From assembly GCA_022577435.1 (NCBI GenBank), contig JAKOON010000006.1, positions 15,107,501 to 15,171,500 of the forward strand: a stretch of 64,000 bases of DNA. The letters are read 5' to 3'. Positions within the stretch are counted from its first letter, which is position 1, and every line of letters starts with the position of its first letter. The translations under genes and the position numbers were made by a program. This DNA is from Embiotoca jacksoni (lineage: Eukaryota; Chordata; Actinopteri; Embiotocidae). The notes under the pieces are model-generated. The model was not told the origin of the DNA. It saw nothing but the letters and a program-made list of their open reading frames with translations, and made no database searches. This document shows positions 34,401 through 46,692 of the stretch, piece after piece.

Positions 34401-37400
34401 ATTGTAGTTTTATGTGCATAAGAGAAGTTTGTATCAAACTATGGATTCACATCACAGTTCTGAAAGTCTGAGGAGCATTACCTTCACAAATATTTGAAGC
34501 ATTTATTGCAGAGCTACAGCACTAGATTGCAATGGGTTGCGCAGGTGTTGCCGGTATTGTGTCCAACCCCTGTGGACGCAAATGAGATTTGCAGCAGGTA
34601 CTAAATGGTAAGCAACCATAATTGTGAAACACATCTGACAGATGTATCTGACGTGTGGTTAATAACAGGAATGATCAAAGTGTGACAGAACAGGCACAGG
34701 TCCCATTCACATAATGGCAACAGGGAGCCAGGAGCAACAAAGCTAATATATGACAGTGAGAGGCAGGAGAATTGTCTTTTGATTGAGTGGAGCAACGTTA
34801 AAAAGACTCATGCTTAGCTCACACACAGTGCTACTCAAACTAAAAAAAAAAAAAAAAAAAAAAAAATCCATGAAGAGTAAAGAACATAAAATAGTTTTCA
34901 GTGTTAAAATATATTTAAAGGATGCTAATGTTCTATGTTTAAAAAGTCAAACTACTGGGAAAGAGTGTATAGAGTGAATCCAGGCTCATGAAAAGATAAT
35001 AACAGGTGCAGAGTTAGTTTTCTAACTAAAAGCCGTCAGAGAGTGCAGTCCTTCATCAATGCAAATAGTCCACTCTTCTATGACATGCAAATCTGAAAAA
35101 TGAAACCGCTGGATATATTTCTGAAACTACTAGAAAGATTTCCAAATATATTTGTGCCAAGCTGAAGGCTCATATCTCAACTATTGTATTGGTTTTTCCC
35201 ACTGAAACTACTGTCTATAATGACTGTCTGTGTAAGTCTGAGCATGGACATCTAGGATAACTAGTACTCATGAATGTCAATTGTAATATAGGGTAACTGT
35301 ACATTTCGAATGGCCCACATTTTGTAACAATTTTGTAACATCTACTGGATTTTAAGATGTATGGCATTAAGTAGGCAAATGTCTTTTCTTGCGAAGAAAT
35401 TGAACCCTTTTTGTCTTAAACCAGGGTTGCTTCAATGTTTGAACTGGTCACATGACAGTTGATCACAGCCTTTTTCAAGGAGACACTCAGAGATCAGAGG
35501 TCCGGTAGTACCAGGTCAATACCCCTCGAGTACTTTTCTGGTAATCCAAACAAACAAATCGCACCAAAAAAAATAACCTCCTCGGCTGAGGAATTGGTCT
35601 AAAAGGGGAGCCTCTCTATAAACATGCATGTATTCGTGCTTCTGCGTATTCATTCTTGTGTGCTTGTTGGTCAAGTGACCACACACCGAGCTGAAAACGT
35701 CATCCAGGACACTTTAATGCCTCCTTCCTACTTTCCGCTGTTTGTATGATAACTGACCAAATTATTAACATTTGAATTTTTCACCTTTTGCAGGTGGGGT
35801 AATTGGATTCATCTGAAGAGCCTCTTCTGCTTTTAAGTCAGGTTGAGGGTAATTCATCAATATAATACGAATATTGTTTTTTTCTTTAATGTCTACAAAT
35901 CCTGTGAAAAATGCCAAAAGCAACACTCTAATCTGGCTCGCCTTACTTTTCAACTTTCCCTCTCTCTGTGGCTCTCAGACCCAAACCCTCTTCTTTCTAC
36001 TAAAACTTGCATTTTAAAAAACACAAACACATACTTTCACTGAAAATAAATTGCAGCTGGGCACTATAGTTTGCTGGAAATGTTATTCAATTTGAAGTAA
36101 AAAATGCATTTGTTGAGCTATTTTCAGCTGCAAATTTGGTGGTTTAGTGAGTATTTACAGCACCAGAACCGTATTTGTGGGGTTCAAAATAAAATGTCAA
36201 TATTCACGTGTCATGAAGTGCAACGGTGGGGTTCATTGATACTTTCTTTTGGATTTTAGAGCTCTACAGCAAGGAGGAATAAGCTACAACATATTAGGGT
36301 TTGGCTTCACAAACAACTGTTAATAAGACCAATTAAGATTACGTCTGTTAATGGAAATTGTTGCCGAAAAGACATAGAGTGGCATTAGATTAGATCCTCT
36401 GATACTGAGAGATATACAGACAACTTGAGTACTGTCACATGTCCGAACTCCTGTGTCTAACAACGTTGCCAGGGCAGATTTGGCTTAACATACATCTTTG
36501 ATTTTCCACCGGTCTGCCACCGTCTACTATCACTCTATTCCCGATTTCCTGGCATGTCCCAATCCAGCATGCCAAGCTCGACTGCTCCTGGAGGGGCTGC
36601 GTAGGAGTGATAGACAGTAGTGACATCCTAAATCAGCCGTAGAGACTGATCAAAGTGCTGCATTGTTAGACTGAAATTGGACTTGGGCTGGTTGCGGCAA
36701 GCTCAAAATGAGGCAAGTTTCTGTCCTGTCTGGTCTCATTTCGAGCTCAGCATTTTGAATGATTTATCACACAGAGTGTGGTAATGATGAGGGAGAAGTT
36801 CAAATAGAGAGTGACACATTTTTGGTTGAGATGTTCCTACCACAGGGAGCTAAGAGGTGTTGTTATTCAAATGCAGACTTAAGTCTTTGAACGCTCTTTG
36901 CTAGCTTTGCTTTCTGTTCTGAGTAGATTTCCCACTTTTTACGCTTCAGTTTTCTTTTCTCTGCCCAGCATGAAGAAGAAGTCAGCACCTGACTTTTACT
37001 TCACACTTCGGAGTTGGAGGGAATTTCATACTTCTACATTAAAGTCAAATACAGTCACTTCCTTAAACCAAAAGCAAAACTGACCAATAAGCAGCCTGCA
37101 TACGATACAGTACTCCCTTACCATGTTCTCTGTTTCTAAGGACTGAGGATACAGGATCCTCTTTGAGTAGTATCAATAGCTATCTAGGCTGTTGCTATGT
37201 TGAACTGTTGCTATGGAGGAGTCTTTCACCTTCGCTTTGAGATGGACAGCTGGAGCGTCGCCACAGGGAGGAGCCCTTTCTCTCTCTTCTTCCTGTGTGA
37301 TGCTTCCCGAGGAGCCCAGCCTGCTGGAGTCAGTGGGGGTTCCTTCCTCACATTGATAAAAATAAAACAATGACTCAGAGGGAAGCTGATCAAGTTCAAG

Positions 37401-38632
37401 AAGTGACTAAAATGTACAAGTTGGGAGAAACGCAGCAAATATTCACAGCAGCTCTCAACAGGTTTAAGCATCATTGCTGCCTTTTTGCACTCCGTGAATA
37501 TTAAACCAGACCCGACTCATTTAAGGGCCTCAAAGCATGCAGAATACTATTAAACACTGAAACACACTGTGTGAAGTAATAAAGAAAAGTATTAAAGAAA
37601 TGGCAGAAAATAGTTTACTTTTGTTGTAGAATTACAAACCGTTGGCTAATTGTTTATGAGCCTGTTCTGTCAAACTGTTTTAACACCCGAGGCAGCTGCC
37701 TGAAGAATGTCACCATATTCAACTTTCCAATAATGATTAATAAGATTGGTAGTATTGGATGTTACAAGAGAGTCACTAATATTCTGTTTCTATGTGGACA
37801 GACAGTTTTAAAGAGAATTTTTAATTCAATCATCTTTTTCATTATGACAAGAGAGGTGGGATTTATTAGTCAGAGGGATGTGTGTAAGGAGGAGATGTAG
37901 GTGTGTGTGTATCTCAGTTTCCTCAGTCTTACGATTTTATTCTGCAAATTACACTCGTGAGCGAAATTGTATATTGACCCCCACTTTGCCTAGATGCAAG
38001 TTGAAGCCACTGTGGATCAGACTTGTTCCAGCACATCCCCCTAACACCCTATTAGCAGCCGGGCCACTGTTGACAGCACCCCACAGGCCTTGCAGTTTTG
38101 GAGATGCTCCATCACAGTCATCTGGCCATAATGATTTGGCCCTCGTTAAAGTTGCTCAGGTCTTAAAATCTGCACACTTTTTACACGTCCAACACTTTGA
38201 CTCCAAAAACTGTCTATTGGCTTGAAGTAATGTGTCCTAATTCTTGACAGGCACTGCTGTTAAGATAACTAATATTATCTGCTTCATCTATAAGTGTTCA
38301 TCATGTTTGGGTTCATTATGTTTATCAACTTTACAGGCGTTATGACAAAATGCATAAAGACTTTCTAAAAATGGAACGATTTCTGGTACAATACAGGGTT
38401 TCACAAGTGATGGTAAACTTGTGATGTGTGTCGGGCAGCACTGCTGGATGACCACTGTGTGAAGGAATTTTCAATCATCATTGGGTCTCCCTGTCTCATC
38501 AATCTGGTCTCTCTGTCTTGTCTGATCTCCTTAGCTCATTAGTCACTATGTCCTCCTGAAGTCTGTTGTGCCATAAGGGAAGGTCTGTTGTGGCTAAAGA
38601 TGGAGATGATCTTCCAAGGTTAAACCAAGACC
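31483..38632. other. Intergenic DNA, no supported gene
   Basis: 7 kb of mainly AT-rich sequence. It contains a (A)24 run at about 34841-34866 and numerous sub-100-codon open frames without family resemblance. The part from about 36400 to 37500 is slightly richer in G+C and open on both strands in places, but there is no recognisable product or splice structure. Confidence 0.5.
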
Positions 38633-39517
38633 CTGTTTCTATTTGGCTATTTCAATCCGGACACATGCAATCTCACCACAAGTGGCCAGCAAAAGTACAG
38701 GTGGAAACACACCCAAGAAGCGTTGAGGTCTGATCTGTTCAGACCACATTCTGGCCTGGCACGCATGTGTCCACATTCGTTTAGTAGTGGAAACACAATC
38801 CATCCTGAGGACGCATTGTAAGACCGCCTACACAGCTGACATCCTCTGAATATCAATAAAAAATAAATGCAGATCTACGTTCCTGTGTTGGTATCTGACC
38901 AGGTGCTCCGGTGTGTTACCGTCACATTACAGCAGGTTCGTTAGTTTAGATTCCCCCCCCCTCCATTCAGTCTTTCACCTGATCTGATCTCTGCCTGCTC
39001 TTCGTTTATTTTTTTTATTTAATGTCCTGTGTGATTCTGCTGAGCAGCTGAACTGTAGCCGACTGACAGCAGGAGAAACCTACTGCAAACTGACGTTATG
39101 AAGCAGCTAATTAGTGAATTCAAACACACGACGCGTGTTTCACCAAAGCCTCCTCTGGGTTTATCTTTTTTTTTTTTTCTTTGAGTTAATATCGTGTTAT
39201 TTCCGACACAAATCATCCACAGCAGTGGGAAAGACGCAGCGGAGACGCGCTGTGGATCAATAATTAATTAATAATGAATTAATTTAAGGAGCTGTGAATT
39301 AGTCTTACAAACTCCAGTGTTCAGACATTTACAAACGTCATAGCCCTATATTTGTAACACACGGAGCATTAATGAGCCTACCTGTAGCTTAAACTCCTCT
39401 CCTCATGCATCTGTTTGTCTTGCAGTTTGTCTCCTGTAATTTCCGACACATCGGACCCACACCTCCGATCACGGCCGGGAAGCATGTGTCCGCATTGAAA
39501 TAGCCAAATGGAAACAG
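38633..39517. mobile_element. Non-autonomous DNA transposon with ~35-bp inverted ends
   Basis: The left end CTGTTTCTATTTGGCTATTT continues with CAATCCGGACACATGC. The right end, read in reverse complement, is CTGTTTCCATTTGGCTATTT continuing CAATGCGGACACATGC. The inverted ends are thus near-identical over about 35 bases. The 885-bp interior has no transposase-like frame. A third, internal copy of the 'GCATGTGTCCACATTCG' word at about 38763-38779 followed by 'agtggaaacac' hints at a nested or rearranged structure. No target duplication is clear. The superfamily is undecided; hAT is possible. Confidence 0.75.
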
Positions 39518-42500
39518 ACCCTAAGTTTCAAGGATGAGGCAGGCGTCTCTCCTTATCTGGAAATATAAAACATTCTGGGGAACAAAAATAACCGAACTCG
39601 GACATGTTTTGGCAAAACACTTCAATACCTGTCTCTTGGTCTCTCCTCGATCAAGTTCTGTCAATGAGCATTGCAGACCAAATAAACTCTTTTTTTGTTT
39701 GTTTATCCTTTCTTGTCGAAAACCTTGTGTCAAAATAAATTAAATTACAATTAAATTGGGCCTAATCTGGCAATGCCAGTGAAAATAAATGTTTTCAGTT
39801 TAATAATGCACTTTGACTCAGTTCATAATGCAAGACGATGAAATCAGATACATCTTTTGCATACAGACTAATGTCCGTGCTTTGGCTTAAGCAAAAACAA
39901 GTGGTTTAGCTAAGAAAAAAGATTGTGATTTTGGTCAAATAAATCAAACATTTTCTGTCTCGCTTTAAGTCTGCCTTGACCTGTTCAATATTTAACTGAA
40001 ACTATAGTATCTGTCTGTGCTGAGAGTGTCTAAACACCACCATAGAAAACCTTGGTATTGCTTTAGTTGTTACAGAGCTTGGAGGGAAAACCAATTAAAA
40101 CTAGGTTATTAAAAAATTGCTCTTAAAGTTTGATAAGTATATTATAAAAAATGTAATCCAGGTGCCCTGATGTTTCCCTGTAATGTGGTTCACTGAGCTT
40201 GTGAGAATATACACTGGCTTGAGAAAGTCTGTAAAATTAATGAGTAAAAAAGTTATCAAAATATTGATCTAAAGTGCAATGAGATGCTTATACACCACAT
40301 CACCTGCCCCCGGCACCGGAAGATTATGTTTATATTTAATGTAATATCTCAAACTGTCTTAAAACAGTATATTCACAAAGAGGAAGGACTTTTAGGAGGA
40401 TGACAGTCAATGAATCTTTAAATGAGGCAGGTGTTTTGAGCACTGCAGCACTGCCCCTCCATGGAGACCCGAAATCAGAACATCCTGTCTGTAGGCCCGC
40501 CGAGGACAACCTGCTGTTTCACTTCGGCTACGCTGCTGTGCCCAAAGATCATGAATGCAAGGACGTATTCAGTGTCCCCAAGTGCCCACCTGGGGCAGCT
40601 GTTTTGACGGAGGCCAGTGCAAAGCTGTGCCAGCTGCTGGGAACGCTGCTGTAACCCTTCTGGTGCGAAACCAACGTCATCGCAGCAGTCCTGCATTCTC
40701 TATGCGAAATAAACAGAAAAGGTGCACACCTGAGTCACTGTCGCTTTTCTGCCAATCTACATGCCAAAACTGCCACTGAGAATATTCAGGTCCAACAGTG
40801 GATGCAATGTTTCAAACAAATCCCTATCATCAGTTGCTATTGTTTGAGTTTAGTTTATTCCTATATTAGTATTTTATTTTATATCCCTACAAGTCCTCAT
40901 ATGACACCTGGTTTCCTTCAGTAGTAGAGTTTTCCGTTAACCCCTGCTGTGAGGCTGTTTGAATTCTTGATCACTCTTGGAGCAGCAGCTGTGGCTGATG
41001 CTCTTTGTATGAATACCACCCGCTTGTGTTCCACAGAGCAGGGCCAGAATACAGATGAGCCTTGCTTAGACCCACAAACACCTCCCCATTAGACCCCTCA
41101 TGATAATGTGTGCTTCCCTGTAGTAAAAGCCACACCTGCTATGGGTGCTTTACTGCCCGGCTTCATTTGTCTGTCAGAACCGGGCCTCTTTTCCTTGTTT
41201 TTTCCTTCCTTGGTCATTACGCAGTTGTCTCTTTGGCTCGTTACTATCCTCCATGTCCTCCCCCCCTTCAACTCTCCATTGTTCCCCGGCTCCCTCTCCT
41301 CTCACCCTGTAACTTGTCAGACCTTTGAGTAGCTTCCGCTCAGGGGTCATCGGCTCTCTCCCTGTGTTTTCACTGGCAGGCTATCACTCAGCACCGCTGC
41401 AGGGAAAACAGACAACAACTAATACCTCACACCAGCACAATAACCCCCACCATAAGTACTAGAAGTCAAGCAGTGAACTTTAAATAGGGTGTTCCTACTT
41501 GAGATGACTGGAACAGGGTTATGGTACCAGACAATATTGCACTTGGGGAGGAACTATAAAGCTCTTTATAGCTGGCTCAGTTGTACCGTACTGCAGAGTC
41601 AACTTCCAGCTATGTAATCACCCACAAGTGTACATTAGCCCCACCCAGGAGAAGTCGGCATTGTTGCTCTCATTATATTTTAAGCTCGCCATAACAATAC
41701 GCACAAGGTGTATTAAATAAATAGCACATTGCACACCCAGAGCAATTCAGAGTACTTTACAGAAAAGAAGATTATAATCAGAACAATTAACAATGGGGAT
41801 TTCGAGCAAAAATACTCGGTCATAATTGCTGGGAACTATTCGCCTGTTATCCAAAGACATCCATCAGCCTCACTGCCCGGCGTATACACACACACAGAAA
41901 GAGAGAGACTCACTCACAACGCAAACTCAGGCTCCACAAATGCTATCAAATCTTTAAAATCCCTCGACTTCTACAAAGCTGATGGGAGTTTGTTTTGTAG
42001 CGATCATCTTTGATAGCCGTTGTTTGTTCTGCACGTCTGACATCACGCCTCGACATGGTGACAAAGCTAACCATTGATGATTAATCTGTGGATGAACCTC
42101 AAAGATTTGACCAAGATGTGGCATTCAAATGGAGAAGGTTCATGTAAAATAATTTCTGTACTCTTCTGACACCACTCTTTTTTCGTCAGACAAAAAAAAT
42201 CTAGCAGAAACCAGACGCGACCGTCACCACCTCCAATTGGCCTGTGAAATTCAACATTTACTTGGTTGTCCAGAAGTGTCGGCCACAGAGACTGACAGAG
42301 CAGCTGAGCCGCCTCGTCAACTCTATTTACAGCCAAACATGGCAGCTCATGGATTATGAATGTTTGATGCAGTATGGGGCGATGTCCTCCCACAGATCAT
42401 GGGGAGGCAGAGTGCCTCAAATACATGAAGTGAGAACCTGCCATATTCATGGATCACAGTCATTATTAATGCCTCTGCATATCTATGACAGGTACATGCG

Positions 42501-43049
42501 GCACAGAGCACCTCCTGGTGTGCAGAGTCGAATGGATTGTTGGGCCCGACAGAGTCTATATTGAGTATGATTATTGGAGCTACGTCATGTTATTATTTGT
42601 AGGGGAATTCTAAGAGAAATGTTGACAAGTACCTATTACAGTTGATAAGGCTTTAATGCCATTATAATTAACCTCTGCTGTACATTGTAGATATACTACA
42701 CTACATGGCGTTCCTGTGTAGTGTCATGTCACGTCTATTTTAGTCCAAAAACTAATGGTTGTAAGGAATATAAACCAGACCCTCCAGGAAGTCAGAAATT
42801 GCTAAAAATTAATGCAAATTCAACCAATCTCCGCAATTTGCAGGAGTTTGCATTTCTGCAAAACATCAGCAATTTTCCGCAATAAAAATACTCAGTAGAA
42901 GATCTGCTAAAGGCATTACAGCCTTGGCTTATCAGAAAAAAAACTTAGTGATGGGGTTTACGGGAAATGTGGTCTTCTCATTAGAATTAGGCTACCAATT
43001 GCCACACTTCCCTGCAGCAGTCTAATCATACAGTGTGTATTGAATTACA
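39518..43049. other. Intergenic DNA with two unexplained open stretches
   Basis: Mostly AT-rich. Two islands stand out: 40400-40713 (open frame followed by a poly(A) signal, listed separately) and 42067-42564 (long open frames on both strands). Neither is recognisable. The rest holds nothing I can name. Confidence 0.45.
40400..40654 (+). CDS. Candidate small ORF or terminal exon, unknown
   Basis: An 84-codon frame opening just after an acceptor-like CTTTTAG (40388-40394) and ATG at 40400, ending TAA. It is followed 54 bases later by AATAAA (40708-40713). Composition is more balanced (about half G+C) than the flanks. The peptide (for example LLFHFGYAAVPKDHECKDVF) contains four cysteines but no family I know. 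The opposite strand is also open over most of it, which weakens the coding case. It may be a last exon, a decayed gene or chance. Confidence 0.25.
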   Translation: MTVNESLNEAGVLSTAALPLHGDPKSEHPVCRPAEDNLLFHFGYAAVPKDHECKDVFSVPKCPPGAAVLTEASAKLCQLLGTLL

Positions 43050-43545
43050 TGAGTTCCATTCATCCATTTTACATTGCTCATACAGGGTCGGGTCGCAGCG
43101 GCTGCAGGTTTAGCAAGCTAGCCCAGATATCCCTTTCCCGAGCAACATTTTCCGAGCTCCTCCTGGGACGTCCCGAGGCGTTCCCTGGCCTGATGAGATA
43201 TATATTCCATCCAGTGTGTTCTGGGACTACCCTCGAGTCTCCTAACAGTTGAATGTGCCTGGAAAACCTCCAATTAAAGGTGCCCAGGAGGAATTCGAAC
43301 CAGATACCTCAACCACCTCAAGTGGCTCCTTCTGACGCGAAGCAGCAGCGGCCTTACTACGAACTCCCTTCAGTTGTCGAAGCTCATTACCTCTATGCTA
43401 TTTAAGGCTGAGCCCAATCACCCTGCAGAGGAAACATCTTGCCAAATATATCGAAATATATATTGATCTCATCCTTTTGGTCACGACCCAAAGCTCATGA
43501 CCACAGGTGAGACTCAGAGTGTAGATCAACTGAATAAAAAACGTA
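43050..43545 (+). mobile_element. Non-LTR retrotransposon (LINE) 3' fragment
   Basis: 'ccattttacattgctcatacagggtcgggtcgcagcggctgc', 'gagctcctcctgggacgtcccgaggcgttccctggcc', 'gaggaaacatcttgcc' and 'ggtcacgacccaaagctcatgaccacaggtgag' follow the order of the widespread 3' region of a teleost LINE family. Many changes and small gaps show it is old. No reverse transcriptase part is present. The clade is not assigned. Confidence 0.65.
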
Positions 43546-43894
43546 CGATATAATGCCTGCTTTACTGCTGACACAGCACCGATCGGTCTGGCAGTCTCTT
43601 AATCTTTATCAATTTGCATTTCTCACAATTTTCCTGAAGAAACGTTAACCTCCACAACTTTTATTGGAATTTCTGAGAAACGCTACTGCAAAATCAAACA
43701 TTTTTGATTTAAACAACCCAAAAAATAGCCCGTGGTGCGACTGAGTCTAAATGTGTCTCTGCAAATTTGACCAGTTTTTAAAGGTGTTCCCCTGCCTTCT
43801 TTAACCAAAACTTACATACCTACTTTCCTAACATCGTATGAGACATTATAGTATTTTGAGGGTATAGTGGAGCTTCAAAACTATTTGTTGTTGT

Positions 43895-44005
43895 GACCTG
43901 ACAGCCGAGTGGTTGGGGCGCATACAGTCTGACTTATCGCATGTAAAAGGTGCCTTTGGCTAGTCACTACTTCAGTCTGCATTTTCTTCCCTTTATGCTA
44001 TCCAC
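43895..44005 (+). mobile_element. Decayed tRNA-derived SINE
   Basis: 'tgacagccgagtggttggggcgcat' is a Pol III A-box-like tRNA head (GCCGAGTGGTTxxGGCG). The following sequence degenerates and the B box is not intact. A better copy of what looks like the same family begins about 470 bases further on. Confidence 0.45.
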
Positions 44006-44365
44006 ATATTACTGTTTTCAAAATCACTGTCACGACAGGAAACAATAATCTCCAAGCAGCAACCTACAGGCTAAAAATAGCAAGTTTTGATAAAGAGGTG
44101 GATCATGTAACGATGGGCCTGCTTGGTTCTTTTTGGTCTTTTTTGGGGATTTAATCATTTTAATGCCAGGGCTCGCATCCCCACGAGCACATGTTCCACC
44201 AAAACTAATTTCTCCCGACACTATTTTGAAAGGGCACCGTTGCTGCATCCTGGGCTTAGCAGTACCAAAGATGATTTTGACTGCTTGAAAGAAATAAAAA
44301 CAAGCTGATGTATGAGAGCAGTCAGACCATTCTCTATTAATGCCACTGCACGGTGAAGATAGGAC

Positions 44366-44552
44366 TGGCTAGCGACTGACTGGGGCGCATACTGTACCAC
44401 ATAGGTGCGAATGCCGTCAGCAGTGAGTTCCTGGATCAACTACAGACATGTTGCACAACTGCATGTCACTCCCCTGCTCTCTCTCTCCACACTTTTCTTG
44501 TCTGTTTATACTGCTCTTATCTAATAAAGGATCAAATGAACACAAAAAAAAC
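44366..44552 (+). mobile_element. tRNA-derived SINE
   Basis: Head 'gactgactggggcgcatactgtaccacataggtgcgaatgcc', then the body 'gcatgtcactcccctgctctctctctcc', then the tail 'ctaataaaggatcaaatgaacacaaaaaaaa'. This head/body/tail order matches a common teleost tRNA-related SINE with an A-rich end. The tRNA head is too altered to be a real tRNA gene. Confidence 0.6.
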
Positions 44553-46244
44553 AACCTTTTCATTTATTCACCCACTTAAGAGCCCTTTGGCTCATTAGTG
44601 CTCTTTGAAAAGGGAGCTTTTGAAAAATAAAAATGTTTTTCCGTTCTGAACAAGACTATTTCAAGGATATTTGTTCTTCTTTTTAGTCTCGCGTATTTAC
44701 ATATCCAAATTGTTTTTTATACTGCATCAGGCAACAAAAAGTTTGAAGTTGTGATCAGTGATTTGGTTATTGGGCAAAAGGGAATCAAGGGAACAGATTT
44801 CACTCAAACGCTTGCAGTCGTGCTCGCAAGCAAACACAATATCTCTGCAAAGCTCTCTTTCTTTTGCTTCCATTCTTTCTCTGCAGGCAGGAACTGTTGT
44901 CTGTGCTGCCTTGGCTCCGCCTTCTTTCCTCCTCTCTCCATCATCCCCCTTCAATCCACTCACTATGGCAGGGGGCGGGATGTTGGCTAAAGCAGGCGGC
45001 CTCGCATCACTATAGGTGGGAATAAATCAAGCCTCATCAGGCCCTTAAATCACCATAATTTAATAGACATGGTCTGTGTTAGTATGTTTTGGACCACCAG
45101 GGCTAGTAACCCCCCAAAGGAAGCTGGAGAAAGGAATCTGGGCCAGCCCTCTGGGCCAGCTCCAAGTGACCAAGTCCAACCCTCCACAATAGACATCCCA
45201 GCCTCCAGGGCAGCGTCTCTGGAGAGCTGCTGAAGAGATGACTAATTACTACACACATGCAGCTACACATTGGGGGGTTCCTTGTCTTTCACCTCTTGTC
45301 CTGATAATTTCTTTTCTGTTGCTGTGTGAAGGGTAAATGGCAGAGGACGCAGTAGAAGACCGGAGAAGGACTGAAACAAAAGCGGATAAAAAGAAAAGAA
45401 AGATGAAGGTATTTAAGGAATTGCTGTGATAAGTGTGTGTATAAAAGAATAAAACGACAGGATGAGAGTGAAGAGGATAAAGAGATGTTCACAGCCTGTT
45501 TGCTGGCAGACCCACTTGAGGAGCGTCAAGGGGCGTAGGCCCCCTATTCAGGTCGTGCCACAAAGTGGTCTGTTCCCACAGCTAAACACAAGCGGCCAGG
45601 GGTACCAAGAAGGGAGTCCTCTCTTACTGAAAAGAAAATGTCCTAAAGAGCAGGAGTACCTGCATTTCTTTTTTTATTTCTTTCTTCTTTTCTCATTTTT
45701 CTCGGCCTCCTTTGAGTGACTCGACAAGCTCTGATTTGATATTATCACGACTGCTTGTCGAGCACCTATGAAAACAGTGTTTAAAGTGTCCGTTCTTACA
45801 GACTCTCATCTTGTGCAAGAAATAAGAAATACCTTATGCCGTTATATTCAGCACTGAACCATGCAGACAAGTGATGTGGGTGTTTTGTTGGAGTATCTGG
45901 GGTGAGGTTTGGAGTTTTGGTGCCGGTTATTGGTAGAGACTGGAGTTTTTAGACCAACACCAATATTTAGTGTTTGCATATCATAAATTAACATTCTTTG
46001 ATTTTTCTTCAATTCAACAACATATTTACAATACGGAGTGGGTCTCAATTGAAAAATGAACTTGTCATTGCTCTCTGGTGGTCAAACTAGACTGTTTGGA
46101 TTCCCATCATCTGCTGGGTCATTGGCTACTCTTCCTCTCTATATATACAAAATATAATACTGACAATGGCAATATCCAACACACCTATATCAGCATGAAC
46201 TTCAATAAAAAAAAATAGCATGATATCAAATTGCATGACAGCAA

Positions 46245-46295
<51 letters not shown>

Positions 46296-46692
46296 TAGTA
46301 TCACAATAAAATTGTGTAAAAGACATTTTAAACACGTTGTTGAAGTCACTTTTCAAAAGATTTCAAAACCTGCAGAAACACTGTTTTAAATGGTCTCAAA
46401 CATATTTACTATCTGTGTGACTCTTCTTGTTACATATTCAGTATAACGCATCTCCAATAAGCCAATGGCTAATTAGTAGGGCTGCCTCTAATTATTGCTA
46501 CTTGCTCTGCCTGCCCGGCTACATTGATTACAGAGGATGCTAATAATGTGTTCTGTTTATTGTACAACAATAACGACATGTCATTTTCTGTGCGCCTACT
46601 GGACTTCCAGTATTTAACGAGGCTCACACAGTGTATTGATGAAAAGGGGGGAATCAAATGACAATATCCCTGGTAGCTTAATTGAAGACTTA
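44553..46692. other. Intergenic DNA
   Basis: Contains a more G+C-rich stretch at about 44880-45240 without simple repeats. It might be a conserved non-coding element, but nothing in it is recognisable. A CA repeat follows at 46245-46294. No gene is supported. Confidence 0.45.
46245..46294. repeat. (CA)n microsatellite
   Basis: About 25 uninterrupted CA units. The minus-strand open frame here (poly Cys-Val) is an artefact of the repeat. Confidence 0.95.

Noticed and set aside
36898..37474. Cluster of 60-80-codon frames on both strands
   Set aside because: No conserved peptide, no consistent splice sites and no transcript signals; kept only as unexplained intergenic DNA.
44366..44450. Possible tRNA gene
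   Set aside because: The tRNA-like head is decayed and is followed by a SINE body and A-rich tail, so it is a retroelement.
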